From: Anaeramoeba flamelloides
Lineage: Eukaryota; Metamonada; Anaeramoebidae
NCBI GenBank assembly: GCA_027625915.1
Contig: JANTQA010000016.1
Coordinates: forward strand, 687,001 to 751,000
Direction: 5' to 3'
Length of the DNA stretch: 64,000 bases
In this document: piece after piece, positions 47,306 through 59,284 of the stretch
Layout of the letters: each line of letters opens with the position of its first letter
Position numbering within the stretch: the first letter of the stretch is position 1
The notes under the pieces: model-generated
Told to the model about the DNA's origin: nothing
Database searches by the model: none
The model's input: only the letters and a program-made list of their open reading frames with translations
Made by a program: the position numbers and the translations under genes

Positions 47306-50107
47306 ACATAAATCAAATAAACAACTTTTTTACGGAATGTGGAGTTTTTATCCATTATCGATAATCTTTCTATCGGTTTTTTGTTCCTCCTGCTAAGGAC
47401 GTGTATAGTTTCTAATTGGTCATGAAAATGATAAAATTTTTTTTTTATATATATTTTAATTATTTTTATTCTTCTCTTTTTTTTATTTGATGATTTTTCT
47501 TTAATTACTCCTTTCTATAAATAAATAAATAATAAACCACCTTTTTCAATTTTTAATTTTTTTATTCTTTTTATCTTTAATTCCATAAAAATAAATAATT
47601 AGCAATATTCCTGTTACTTCTAAAGGAAATTTATTAATTTTTTTGAAAAAAACCTTTCTTTGATTAAAAAAATGATATAGGGGAGTTTATCAATAATAAT
47701 CAGTCTGAAACCGGACTTTTACAAGTAAATTTATTGAAAAAAAAATGTTATCTATATATCAGGGATTTTTTTTCAAATTATTGATTGTTTTTTGTAAATT
47801 ATTGAATTTTCAATATTTTAATTATTTTCAATATTTTTTAAAGATTTTTTTTAAATAATAATTAAGATTATACAAAACAAATCAAAATAATTTAATAATT
47901 CTAAGTTTAACATACTAAAAGAGTTTTATACATACGAAAACAACATAAATTACCACAAGTAGCTTGACACATACTCTTATACACATCATGACAAAAGAAT
48001 TTTTACTATTCCAGATATAAAAACAAGTTTTAAACAAAATTATATTTTTGAATAGTGAAAAAAAATATTAAAAGTAGATAATTTTCAAAAAAAAATAAAC
48101 GACTTTCCAGTGAAACGGGCCTAGTTAAAGCGTGGTAATGTTGCTTTTTGAAAAAATTTTGAAAGGATAGAAGAAAAAAATTTAATTTGGGAAATTGGAA
48201 AATTGAAAATATTTTTTCACTTTACTTTACATTTTTTGTTTTTTTCAATTATTTTTTGATACCTAATTCTTTTTACAAATTTTTTTTATTGAAAGATATA
48301 TAGTCATAATTAAAAATGTTCGATTCTATTGTTACTATTTAAACCCTAACAATGATTGTCGAAAAATAAAATTAGTCTCTATTCGGATTATTTTTCATCT
48401 TTTATTGAAAGAAAAATAACATTGTTGATTTTACTCAATTATTAGAAGAATTTTTGTTTTTCATTTTATAAGAAAATCTATTGATTTTTTCATTAGATTA
48501 CATTTTATTGATATTAACCACCACTAATTTGTATTATCCTATTTATTTATTATGTTTCTTCATAGGTAAATTATAAAAAATAATTGATTTTTGAAAAAAA
48601 ATATTGATTAAGGGCTTCTTTAACCTAATCAAGTTAATTATAATACAATTATTACAAAAAAAAAAAAAAAAAAAAAATCAAGTAAAGTTTAAACACTTCA
48701 ATAATGACACCCAAAGAAGTAAAGTTTTTGGTGAAATACAATTACCAGTATTAAATACCAAAATTATAAGGAAAATATTAAGAAAATTCTTTTGATTTTT
48801 GGATAATAGGAAAAAACACAAAGATTAAGAAAATTGTTATTTACACATGATAATTTTTAAATATTTTTGATTAGAATATTCGTTTTTTTTTTTGAAACAA
48901 ATATTTGTTGGCATTTTGAAACATGTTTTTTAAAATATACATATAATTACACAATAAACATAATTGTTTCTCCCATTTTCAGGAACTTAAATTTTAATAT
49001 CTTTTACAATAAAAAATATATGAATCAAGAAAATAAACTCTGACATTTAAAAATAATCTTTTTTTTTTTTTTTTCTATATTTTTCTTCTTTCCCAATACA
49101 ATAAATTAATTCAATCCCCAAATATATAACCAAGATAAATCAAATTTGAAGATCAATTCATTTATTATTTTATAAAATTTTCATTTATGAAATAAACTTT
49201 AACGAAATATTTTGAAATTCTTCCAATTATTTATAAATTATCACCATATCAAACTTGGTTTGTACTATTCAACTCAACTAAAAATTATCAATTTTATTTG
49301 CACTTTCTAAAAACTTTAAAATCTGTTTAGAATAAATTAAAGTTTTAACCACATATCTCAGACAATATTAATGACAACGTTTATAAACAACTTTGCCTTT
49401 TTTTCTTTTAACTTTTTTGAAATTATTTAAAAACAATTCAATGTTATAAGGGATCTTTAATATTAAGGGCAATTCTTGAAGATTTAAAAACAAAATAGCA
49501 ATTGGTTATTTCATTTTAAAGCTGTTTTTAGAAAGTTTAAATTAATTTTAAAAGTCAAGTTAATTTATATCGTGTATACCAGGCTTGAAATGGCTATAAA
49601 TATATTTTTTTTTAAATAATTCTCTATAAATAAAATGAATTTTTTTAATAACAATTTTACCATTGATCTTTCATAAATGTAGTATCGTATTTTAATACTA
49701 TTATTTGCATAATCGAGGGGAAAAAATTGTCAACTTTATTTTCATTTTAGTTTTTTGAATAATAGTCTCTTAACTTATTGAAATCAATATCATTTTTAGT
49801 TATTATTTATTTTCGGTTTCTTTGATGGTTTAAAATATTGACATTCTCCAAAAAAAGAATCACTTTATTTTGTTATCAAACAGCTTTTAACAAGTTTGGA
49901 TGGCTTTTTATATAAAAAATAAAAATAAGATAAAGTTGTCCATTATTTTTACATAAAGAGTTTTTTGAGTTCAATATTAATTCGTTGAGTTATAATATTT
50001 TATAAAATACTCTTAATTATTTTAGATATATCTTTGATAAAATCTTTGAATTAAAAAAATCAAAAATTGTTCGTACCTATTGTGATTTTTCCTTTTTTTT
50101 TTCTAGT

Positions 50108-50568
50108 TTTTGGGATGTATGTTCTAAATGAATTCTTCCAACCCCTAACATGACCTTTTTTGTTTAATTAAGGATCTTGTGACCCTTTATTCAAGGATTT
50201 AACTAATACATTTTATTACAAAAAATAGTGTATTTTTGATTTTTTTATTTTTTATTTAAACCTTAAAACTCACTACTCAATTACTTTAGTAAACACCTAA
50301 GAAAACATTTAACCAGCTAGTTTTTTCAATTAGATCAGTTTTTGAACAAAAGTACAAATAACTCTGTAAAATATTAGAATTTGCCCATAAATCAATACTA
50401 CCTTCATTATTTTTCTGTTTAAGTGAGGTTTTTACCAATGTAACTCAAAATAAAAACCAAAAAAATCTATTAGTTTAATATTTGGATAAAGGATCATTAG
50501 ATCCTTAATTAAACAAAAAGGGTCAAATTAGGTATTGGAAGAATTCATTTAGAACATCCCATCCTTAA
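50108..50568. mobile_element. 0.46-kb element with about 110-bp inverted repeats, upstream of DCAF7
   Basis: GATGT.TGTTCTAAATGAATTC-type sequence at about 50114-50132 recurs in reverse complement at about 50543-50563. The match then runs inward through TTCCAA..CCTAA, TTTTTTGTTTAATTAAGGAT and ATCCTTTAT..AAACTAATA for about 110 bp per arm with few mismatches. Long, well-kept arms suggest a recent insertion. It ends about 240 bp before the DCAF7 start codon, so it may overlap the promoter. Confidence 0.72.
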
Positions 50569-50802
50569 AAAGTTTAAAATATTCCAAGTTCAAGTTTCTT
50601 GTATTTCGATTATTAATCTGAAGTAATCTAAATTCATATTTTAGCCTTGTTGCTAAATAACAATTAATTTCTCATTAAATCTTAAAAAAAGCCTATTCAA
50701 TTTATTCATTTTTTTTTTTTAATCAGACTTTGAAAAACATAAAAAATTTGAGGGATTCTTTTTTATCCATTCAAACTTCAAATACTTTAAAATTCTTTTC
50801 AA

Positions 50803-53478
50803 ATGAATTCCGATCAAGAAAAAGAAAATATAAAAGAAGAAATCCAAGAAGAAAAAATAGAAGAAGAAAATACAAAAAAAAAAGATATTTATACCTATAC
50901 TGCGCCTTGGACTATTTATGGATTAGGATGGTCAAGAAATCCATTTAGACTTGGCATTTGTTCATTTATTGAAGAGTATAAAAACCAAGTTCAGGTGATC
51001 GAATTAAATGAAACAACACAAGAATTTGATGTTGTAGCCCAGTTTGATCATAATTATCCTGCGACGAAGATTTTGTTTTCACCAGATGAAAATGTTCAAG
51101 ACAAAGAACTTATTGCTACAACTGGTGACTATCTCAGAATTTGGGGATTGGAAAATAATGAAATTGAACTGAAGTGTATTCTTAAAGTATGCATTAAATT
51201 TGTTTTTTTTTTTTTTTTTTATTATTTTTCAGACTTTGGTTTCTTCTTTTGAAATAAAAAAAAACACTCGAAAAAAAAAAACAAACAAATCAACACCTTA
51301 TGGAATTTACGAATCCCCGAAATAAAAACTAAAAAAACCAAATTCAATAATTCAAGCAATAATCAAACTACCTTTTCTTTTTTGTCTTTTTTTTTTTTTT
51401 CTTTTTTTTGCATCTGGAAATAATTTCTTTTTTATTTTTTTTTAGAATAAAAACTCAATGTATTGTGCACCACTAACATCCTTTGATTGGAACGAAACAA
51501 ACAAAAATATGATTGGAACATCTTCAATTGACACAACTTGCACAATGTGGGATCTTGAGAAAGAAACATCAATCACACAAATCATTGCTCACGACAAAGA
51601 AGTTTATGACATTGCCTTTAGAAAAGGTGAAAGCGAATTTGCTTCAGTTGGCGCAGATGGTTCGGTTCGAATGTTTGATTTAAGGTAAATGAATTCAAAA
51701 TTTCCTTTTTAGATATTTTTTAAGGCTGTTAACTTTCGTTTAATTTCCCCCCCAAAAGTCAGATCGAGACAACAGTTTCTCAAAGACTCAATTAAACACG
51801 GTAAATAAAAAATTTTATCATCTTGGAGAAATTATTTATTATTTAGAAATGAATTCCATTTTTAACAATTAATTTTTGGTAAAAAGATTTATGATCCTTT
51901 TTGTTTTGGATTATTTGATCTGGGTTTTGAAAAACATAAGTAAAATTTCCCAAACATTTTTATTTTGAAGAAAACCTCACTTTTACTAATTTCTGATGGT
52001 TGGTAATGAACAAGTAGCATTGAAATTTAATCTTGTTTTAAAAATACAAGAAAAATAAATATGTCTAAAGGACTATCCGAATTTTCTGTTCTCTGAGGGT
52101 TTTAATACAATATATTAGCCAATAAAAACAATTCACAAGTTAGTGAATTAAAGAAAAGTCAAAAGATTGTAATTTTTAGATTTTGGAGGAAAATCAACAA
52201 AAAAAATATTTACTGGTATTTGAAATTGAAAATGGGATAAAATTTCAGCTGATTATCTTTATCTTTTTTCAATTATAAAATCTAACTTTGGTTTGGGATT
52301 TTTAGTTCACCCAAAATATACAGCACAAAAAATGACCAAAAAAATAAATAGAGAGCACAAATTACAATCTATTTCTTTGAAAGCTCTATTCGAAAAAGAA
52401 ATTTCAAAAAGAATAAAAAAGTGAAATAGGAAAATGCAAAAACGAAGTGAATATTTTTTTCCCATTTATTATGAAAATTCCAGTAGTTTATTAAAAATGA
52501 CTTAAAAGTTTGTGGGTTAACGAATTATCAGAATTTTATGCTCAGTGAGGGTTGAAATAAAATACTATAAACAGAAAAAAAGCTTTAAAAGACAATTAAT
52601 TGAGGAAAAGTCAAAACATTGCAATTTTTGGATTTTTTAGATTTTGCTTCAAAAAAATATGCTAATACATAAGCTTTTTTTAAATTCTAGAACAAAACAA
52701 GTCAAAATTAAAATCAATTTTGTTTGCCTCTTGCACAACTTACTTCTACTTTATCAAAAAGAATATTTATACCATTGAACCAAACTCCATTATATTTTAA
52801 AATGAAGTGGAAACTAAGCGAACCAAGAGGATTTTTATTTTCGAACCTTTTCAAGTAAAATTTAGGATTTTGATTTTCGAACCTTTTCAGTTAAATTTAG
52901 GATTTGGATTGTGAAAACAGTTTTAACACAAATAACAAAAATTTCGAAAAAAATAACTCTAAATTTCAAAATTGAACAAATAGATGGAACTTAAATTTCA
53001 TTGCAAACAACTTTTTAATTTTTGAACTTTTTTCTTTTTACTTTGTATCTAAAATTAATAAAATACTAGAAATTTAGAGCATTCTACAATTATGTATGAA
53101 AGTCCAAATCTTGTATCCCTTCTGAGAATAGGATGGAATAAACAAGATCAAAATTATTTGGCAACATTTTCTGTTGATAGTGAACAAATTGTTATTTTAG
53201 ACACACGGAGACCTTCAATACCCGTGTCAATTTTAGATGGGCATGTTGCAAATGTCAATGCACTTGCCTGGGCTCCAAATTCTTCGTGTCATATTTGCTC
53301 CGCGGGGGATGATTCACAAGCATTAATTTGGGATTTATCAAAAATGCCAGAACCAATAGAAGACCCATTTTTGGGATATCAAGCAGAATCTGAAATCAAT
53401 CAATTACAATGGTCACCAATTCAACATCATTGGATTTCTATAGCCTTTTCAAATAAATTGCAAATTTTAAGGGTATAA
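50803..53478 (+). CDS. DCAF7: DCAF7/WDR68 (AN11/TTG1-type) WD40 protein, 3 exons, 343 aa
   Basis: WD40 scaffold that binds DYRK/HIPK kinases and DDB1-CUL4 ubiquitin ligase in animals; plant homologues are TTG1/AN11. Exon 1 (50803-51186) has a short Glu/Lys-rich leader, then [35 protein letters not shown] and [11 protein letters not shown]. Exon 2 (51446-51684) has [34 protein letters not shown] and [14 protein letters not shown], then [15 protein letters not shown]. Exon 3 (53070-53478) has [47 protein letters not shown] and [16 protein letters not shown], ending NKLQILRV. Each block matches the human protein in order, and total length matches too (human DCAF7 342 aa). Introns are 259 bp (phase 0, GTATGC) and 1385 bp (phase 2, GTAAAT; acceptor ACTAG just before A AAT TTA GAG). 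The second intron is unusually long for a small gene here and contains repeats. Confidence 0.95.
52070..52640 (+). repeat. Duplicated repeat inside DCAF7 intron 2
   Basis: Segments 52070-52200 and 52510-52640 are diverged copies: both have GAATTTT.TG(T)TC..TGAGGGTT, then A.TACAATA/AAATACTA, AAAGTCAAAA(G/C)ATTG(T/C)AATTTTT and GATTTT. A related piece lies at 16875-16990. Further right, at 52829-52912, a 38-bp unit containing TTTTCGAACCTTTTCA and AAATTTAGGATTT is repeated twice in tandem. Confidence 0.5.
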
Positions 53479-56179
53479 TGATAGAATAACCTCAACTATC
53501 ATTTTTTTTTTTTTTATTATTATTAAAATATTTGTTTTAATACACTTTGAAATAAAATAATTTCTAAAAAAGAGAAAAAATTTTGATTTTAAGCTTTTAT
53601 TTTTAAAATTTTCTTTTTCTTTTTTTCAAATTTTTAAAAAAAAACAAAATAACAATACTTTGAACTGATAATTTAATAAATGCCCGTTGTGCCTTTATTA
53701 TTTTGTTTTTTATTACAATCATATCTCTTTTTGAAAAACAAATTGCTTTTAATAATAAACTCATCTTTGTAACATAAATATTGAATTCCCAATGAAGCAA
53801 AAAAAAAAAAAAAATAAAAAACAAATATCTCTGATAAACAGTATCTTTTCAATTGGTTTAACGTCTTTTATTAAATAATTGAGATTTTTCACAATAACGT
53901 TTGTTATATATTTTTTGGAAATTCGCTTTTGTCATATATATCTGAGAATTGAAAGAACAAAACATTTCCCCTAGTAATGAAAGTAATCATTTAATACAAA
54001 AACCCATATCTCAATTTTTTTTAAATAAAATTTAATTAATATTTCCCGACAACTCAAAAAACACTAAAAATAGAAAACTGATCAAATATCTTCGATTAAT
54101 ACAATTAAAAAAACTAAATGAAAAAATAAAAATAAATAAAGTTTTAAATTTAACTTTTTCTTGAAAACTTTTTTTGCCAAAAAGATTGGATTCTTACTTT
54201 AAATTATGGATATTTTTATATAAAATATCTTATTTTAACTCATTTACTAAAACAAATTCCAAATTATGGGAATTTTATTTTCACAAAAGGGACTAATTTG
54301 GTCTTCAAATGTTTTTTTTTTATTTTTAAATGGTAAAATTAAAAAAAAAAAAGTCATTATAAAATAGATGAACTCTCAGGAAGAATATTCTATTAATTTT
54401 TTAACTTATTCTTTGATTTCAAACTTTTCTCAACCCGAATTTTTCAAAAAAAAATAAAAAAGTACAGAGTAATTTCAACAATTATTTTCGATATTCAAAA
54501 GTTGAGAGTATTTTTATTCTCAAAAATTTCATCCCAGTGTTTAATGGAACCAAGTTATAAGCTAGATTTCGAAAAATATTAATCAGAAAAAAATAGTGCT
54601 GAATTTTATTAAGGAAATATGAAAGATACAAATATTTCAATTTAAGAGAGGAGTATCTAGTAGATCATTTAAAGCAATTCAATTATATAATTGAATTTTT
54701 GTTTTGAGAAGGTTTGAATCTTTATTGTGAAATTTTATTCTATAAAAAATTTAATAATATTCATTCATATCCAAAAATTTATTCAGACCAAAATCTTCGA
54801 TTGACAAAAAAAAAAAAAACTCAATATATTATATTTTTCCAAACAGGTTATTAAATCAGGTTTAAGTTACTTGAAATTAATGTTTTTATAATTAATCCCT
54901 TTATATCCAAATAAAAGAAAAAAATTAGAATATGAAAAAATAATAATAGGTATTTTTACAAAAAATGACTAAATTTACAGAACATTAAAATTGTATGGAT
55001 ACATTTATTGAAATTTTGAAAATAATCATTGATCATCAAATAATTATACACCATCTATTAATTAAATATGATTTTTCAATTTAAAAAAATAAACAATAAG
55101 CTTCTACCAATTAATGAAAAAAAAAAGGGATTTGTTTATCTAAGAAAACAGATTAAATAAATTCGAAAATTGGAAATGAAAATAAATCAGAAAAGAAATA
55201 AATGATAAAAAATAGTTTGTAAAATCAAAATTATTTTCAAATTTTATTTAAAATGTTTTTTTTTTTATTTTTTTATTTCTTCAACTATTTAAACTGTGTT
55301 CAAATTTTTGGAATTTAGTTTAGAATTAGATAAATTAAATGAAAATAGGATTATTAAATTCATTTTTGGAAATTCATTAGGAATAAAAAGTAATTTGTAT
55401 CCTCAAAAATTTTACAAACCAAAGTATTTCCATAAAGAATGAAAAATAACACCAAATTAAGAAAAAATTATACTGAAAGTACTATATTACAGATAAGATC
55501 AAGAAATAAATGATTTTTATTTAATTTTTTACATTATCAATTTTTTCATTATTTTGAATTCGATTTTTTAGTTTGTATATAAATATATTATACATAGATA
55601 TATGACATTCTGCTATTTATAAAAATATTAATTTTTCTCGTTAAATACATTATTTGAATAATTCAGTTTCGTCTAAACTGTGACACTCATATTTGGTAAA
55701 TTCTACATACTCCCTTAATAACCTTGATAAACAATTAATAAAAATATGAATTAAAAAAAAAAATAATTTATAAAATTCTGTAATGATGATTTATTTAAAT
55801 TTAAAAATTGCCCAATTTTTTTTTAAGAATGATTTTTTTTTCCTCTGTTCATATTAAATCGAAAAATTGAAATACAGTCTTAATAGAAAGGGTTAGGCTA
55901 ATTTAATGTAGAAGAAAACATTTTTAATAAATTTTCAAAGTGTAAGTTTAATTAAAAATTTAAATTCGAATTCAAATTGGAAAAATTTTAAGAGAAATAC
56001 ATTCCTATTCATGTTCCCCTGCTTATAATAAGTGGCGTTTCATTAAATTAACAATAACCATGATCTTCAGAAAATATTTTTATTTTCAAACTATTTTCTT
56101 GGTAAACATTGTTATATAACTTTTATTTTCGCCTCGATTGGCATTTTAAAATCACTGGGATTTAATTTTCTTGTTTTTA
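53479..56179. other. Convergent intergenic region between DCAF7 and the PH-domain gene
   Basis: Both flanking genes end here, so only 3' flanks and terminators are expected. A+T-rich sequence with poly-A/T runs; the open frame 53603-53824 on the minus strand is a Phe/Lys/Ile-rich chance frame. No repeat of the families seen elsewhere was recognised in this stretch. Confidence 0.5.
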
Positions 56180-59100
56180 TTATTTTTTTAATTTGATTGC
56201 CTTTGAAATTTTCTTTACCCATTGCCTAGATAATTTTTCAGATTTGGTTGAAAAAAACCAATGACTATCCTTATTCGAAATAACAAATGAATGCTTAACA
56301 CCGTGTATTGTTTCTCGGACCAAGTCAACAGAGATTTTCTTTATATCAAAAATGTATTCAGACAAACTACTTTTCATTGGAAACATTACAAGTAGATCAT
56401 TATTTAAAATTAATCTAGTTTTGATTTTTTCAATTTTTGCAGATCTGAAAAATCTTTTAGATATATGATCATTTTTTATCTGATTGATTGTTCTATATAC
56501 TATCCCATTGAAAATAATTGATTTTATATCATTTTCTGAGATTTGTTTAATTATTTTGACTGTTTTTTTTTTTTTTTTCTGTAATTTTTCTTTTTCAATT
56601 TCTTTCTCTTTCTCTTTTTCATTTCTATGTTTTTTCTCATGTTTGTGTTTATTCCGATATTCCTGTTGTGCTTTTTTGTTATGATCTTGATTTTGCTCTC
56701 TGTCTTGCCTTTTCTTTTGCTTTTGTCTTTGCCTTTGCTTTTGTTTTTGCCTTTGCTTTAACTTTTCCCTTTCCTCTTCCCTTCCCTTCTGTTTTAGCTT
56801 TTGTTTTTGCTTTTGCTTTTGCTTATATACATGCACTTTCTCTTGTTTTTGTTTTTGCCTTTGGGTTTGTCTTTTAATTCTAATCTTTCTCGTCTGGCTT
56901 TTACTTCTTACTCTTACTCTTTTTTTTCTTCTTGGTGATTTTATTGGTAATGGCTTATGCTCATTTGAAGAGACAAAGTTTATACTATGACCCCTATGGT
57001 GGCGTCTTACTCTATTGAAGTGTTGTGCGGATCTACTTCTAAGTTTAGTTTTATTGTTTAATTTTTTTTTGTTATGTTTTTTAATCGTTAATTCTTTTTT
57101 ATTATTATTAATATCCATTAACATTAAACTATTTTCATTTTTTTTCTTCTCTTTATTTTTGATTTTTTCATTTTCGTTTTCATTTTCATTGTCCTTTCGT
57201 TTTGTATTTTTTTTTTTTCGTTCTTTATTTTTAAATTTATTTCGTTCCTTTTCCTTTTGCCCCCCCTTTTCTCCCCCCCTTCCCCTTTCCCGTTCCCGTT
57301 CCCGTTCCCGTCCCCTTTCCTTTTCCTTTTTCTGTAACTTTTCCTTTCTCTTTGCTTTCCCCTTCACTTCACCTCTTTCATTCCACCCTTCTCTGTCTTT
57401 TCCCTTATCCTTTCTTCTTTCCATTTTTTTTTTCCATTTTTTTTCCTTTCCTTTTCCCCTTTCTTTTTTTTTTTCTTTTTCTTTTTCATTTTCTTTTTCA
57501 TTTTCTGTTTCTTTTTCTTTTTCATTTTCTTTTTCTTTTTCTTTTTCATTTTCATTTTCATTTTCATTTTCCTTCCCTTCCTCTTTTTCATTTTCATTTC
57601 CATTTTGATTTCCATTCCCAATACTTTGTTTGTTTATTTTCTTTATCTTTTCATCATATTTTTTGTTTTTATTTTTTGTTTCGATGAATTTAGGATCTGG
57701 TATAAAAATTTCATGATTATGCTCTTGTTCACTTGTAAAATCGAATTCATCATCTGAAAAAAGATTTGATACTGGTTCTGTTGAAAGATCGGATTCAAGA
57801 TCCGTATGCTGTTCAAGAATTGATTTCAAATTTTCGTTTCCCCTTTCCTCTTGTTGAACCTGGTACTCCAATTGTTCGACAACCCATATTAATTTTTCAA
57901 TTTGTTGGGTTAATTGAAATTCAAACAATTGCCGATCTTTGGTAGAAAGTTGGTTTAAGCAGGGTTCGCCATTTTTCATTAGGCTGTTGATGATATTGTT
58001 TGGAGTCTTTGGGGATTTTGGAGATTTTGGAGATTTTGGGGATTTTGGGGATTTTGGCAATTTTAAAAATCTTGGTGATTTTGGTGACTTTGGTGTTTTA
58101 GGAGTTTTAGGAGTTATTTCAAAAGCATGAATCAAACTGATAACGGTTTTTGAACACTCCCTTAATCTCTTTGCGCGTCTTTGTTCTCTTTTGCTCTTGA
58201 CCTTTGTTTCTTTAATTTTCCAAGTTAAAGTCTTTTGTGCTTCAAACAAAGTATGGTATTCGGAGAATCTTTGCTCTTTATTCTGCTCATAAGTGTGGCG
58301 TGCTTTTTTTAATTCCGTCTCTAACTCTAAGTTTTCTGTAAACAATTTTGTAAATTGTGTCGTTATTTCATGCCTTTGCCTTTTGGCTTTCTCGATTTGA
58401 TTGCCTAGATCGTTGTTGTCTAAAAATTTCTCATATTTCACCTTATACAGATCTTGCCTTGAGGAGATCCCTTGCAAAAATTCTTCGATTTGCTTTTTTT
58501 CATCAATTAAACCCCCCAGTGTTTTGAAAAATTCTTCTCTTTGGAAGTCTAATTCTTTTAATTCCTTTCCCAAACTTGACTTAATTTTTACAATTTTCTT
58601 TTTACGTAGCGCTACACGCTCCAATTTTTTCAACAAGACACTGTTTTGATTCATATCCAATAAAACCGATCCAAATCCATAATTTGGATTGCTATTGCTT
58701 ATATTTGGTTTTGGTTTCTGGTCCTCGTTGGGTTTGTTCTTGTCGTGTAGACTACTTTGGCCTTGTGAATTTATATTTTGTTGTGAGACTATGCTAGATC
58801 CTTCATTAATTTCTTCCAATTTTTTTTCACTTTCAGTGAGCCTCCTTGATAAATATTCACTTTCTAAATCTACCTTTTCCAATTGTGTGGACAACCCCTC
58901 AAGCTCTTCTGTACGCTTTTTTAATCTGCTTTGTAAGAGTTGCTCTTTTTTTGTTTCTAAAGATAATTCTTTGATTAAAAATTGAAAGTTTTGGAAATCT
59001 ATTTCTTCTTCAAATTCTTCATTTTCTTTTTCAAATTCTTCATTTTTTTCATTTTCTTGTTCTTCTTCTTGTTTTTCTTGTTCTTCTTCTTCTTTTTGGA

Positions 59101-59284
59101 TTAATTGTTGACTACCAAGAAATGAATTTTGGTTTTTGTTATTTTTTTGTTTTAATTGATATTGCTCAGCTAAAGATTCTTGTTCGAATAGTAAGGAATG
59201 TAAGAGAAAATTTAAATAGCTGGTGGATTTGTTTTCTGTTTGCTGTGAAATTTGTTCTTCGTTGTTTTTGAGATCCCCATTCAT
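56180..59284 (-). CDS. Coiled-coil, SPK-repeat, KE-rich protein with C-terminal PH domain, 1034 aa
   Basis: Intronless. Start taken at 59284 (MNGDLKNNEEQISQQTENKS). The frame stays open 92 codons further but that part is poly-Phe/Lys leader with a long A/T run. Residues about 60-100 are Glu-rich. About 100-175 and 220-370 are predicted coiled coil (for example KKRTEELEGLSTQLEKVDLE). About 386-428 is a tandem SPK/TPK repeat (PKSPKSPKSPKSPK), each unit a potential proline-directed kinase site. About 560-705 is Lys/Glu/Asn low complexity, and 760-880 is Lys/Arg/Gln-rich. The last 110 residues look like a PH domain: FRSAKIEKIKTRLILNNDLL, IFDIKKISVDLV, KHSFVISNKDSHWFFSTKSE, and the terminal helix with the conserved Trp, LSRQWVKKISKAIK. 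It is probably a membrane- or cytoskeleton-associated scaffold whose PH domain binds phosphoinositides or a protein. This is inferred from architecture; no orthologue is recognised. Plus-strand frames across the KE region are mirror artefacts. Confidence 0.85.
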   Translation of the reverse strand: MNGDLKNNEEQISQQTENKSTSYLNFLLHSLLFEQESLAEQYQLKQKNNKNQNSFLGSQQLIQKEEEEQEKQEEEQENEKNEEFEKENEEFEEEIDFQNFQFLIKELSLETKKEQLLQSRLKKRTEELEGLSTQLEKVDLESEYLSRRLTESEKKLEEINEGSSIVSQQNINSQGQSSLHDKNKPNEDQKPKPNISNSNPNYGFGSVLLDMNQNSVLLKKLERVALRKKKIVKIKSSLGKELKELDFQREEFFKTLGGLIDEKKQIEEFLQGISSRQDLYKVKYEKFLDNNDLGNQIEKAKRQRHEITTQFTKLFTENLELETELKKARHTYEQNKEQRFSEYHTLFEAQKTLTWKIKETKVKSKREQRRAKRLRECSKTVISLIHAFEITPKTPKTPKSPKSPRFLKLPKSPKSPKSPKSPKSPKTPNNIINSLMKNGEPCLNQLSTKDRQLFEFQLTQQIEKLIWVVEQLEYQVQQEERGNENLKSILEQHTDLESDLSTEPVSNLFSDDEFDFTSEQEHNHEIFIPDPKFIETKNKNKKYDEKIKKINKQSIGNGNQNGNENEKEEGKENENENENEKEKEKENEKEKETENEKENEKEKEKKKERGKGKEKKWKKKMERRKDKGKDREGWNERGEVKGKAKRKEKLQKKEKERGRERERERERGRGGEKGGQKEKERNKFKNKERKKKNTKRKDNENENENEKIKNKEKKKNENSLMLMDINNNKKELTIKKHNKKKLNNKTKLRSRSAQHFNRVRRHHRGHSINFVSSNEHKPLPIKSPRRKKRVRVRSKSQTRKIRIKRQTQRQKQKQEKVHVYKQKQKQKQKLKQKGREEEREKLKQRQKQKQRQRQKQKKRQDREQNQDHNKKAQQEYRNKHKHEKKHRNEKEKEKEIEKEKLQKKKKKTVKIIKQISENDIKSIIFNGIVYRTINQIKNDHISKRFFRSAKIEKIKTRLILNNDLLVMFPMKSSLSEYIFDIKKISVDLVRETIHGVKHSFVISNKDSHWFFSTKSEKLSRQWVKKISKAIKLKK
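58000..58125 (-). repeat. Intragenic 9-bp tandem repeats encoding SPK units
   Basis: Seen on the plus strand as repeated GATTTTGG(A/G) units, it encodes consecutive (S/T)-P-K triplets in the PH-domain gene. The DNA repeat is nearly perfect over several units, so the number of SPK units is likely to vary between strains. Confidence 0.8.

Larger units (their letters stand above)
43408..50802. other. 7.4-kb repeat-rich intergenic region
   Basis: Holds palindromic-module array F (44770-45365), two copies of the 0.2-kb palindromic element (45723-45913 and 47104-47305) and an element with 110-bp inverted repeats (50108-50568). A plus-strand frame at 43877-44170 (MVFNNLDFELPKSNYFCNFL onward) is Ile/Phe/Asn-rich and unrecognised. 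Segments 45920-47100 and 47310-50100 show only A+T-rich sequence, a TA microsatellite near 46723-46744 and homopolymer runs. Confidence 0.5.

Noticed and set aside
57015-57687. Plus-strand Ser/Phe-rich open frames of up to 197 codons
   Set aside because: They are antisense shadows of the KE-rich low-complexity part of the PH-domain gene.
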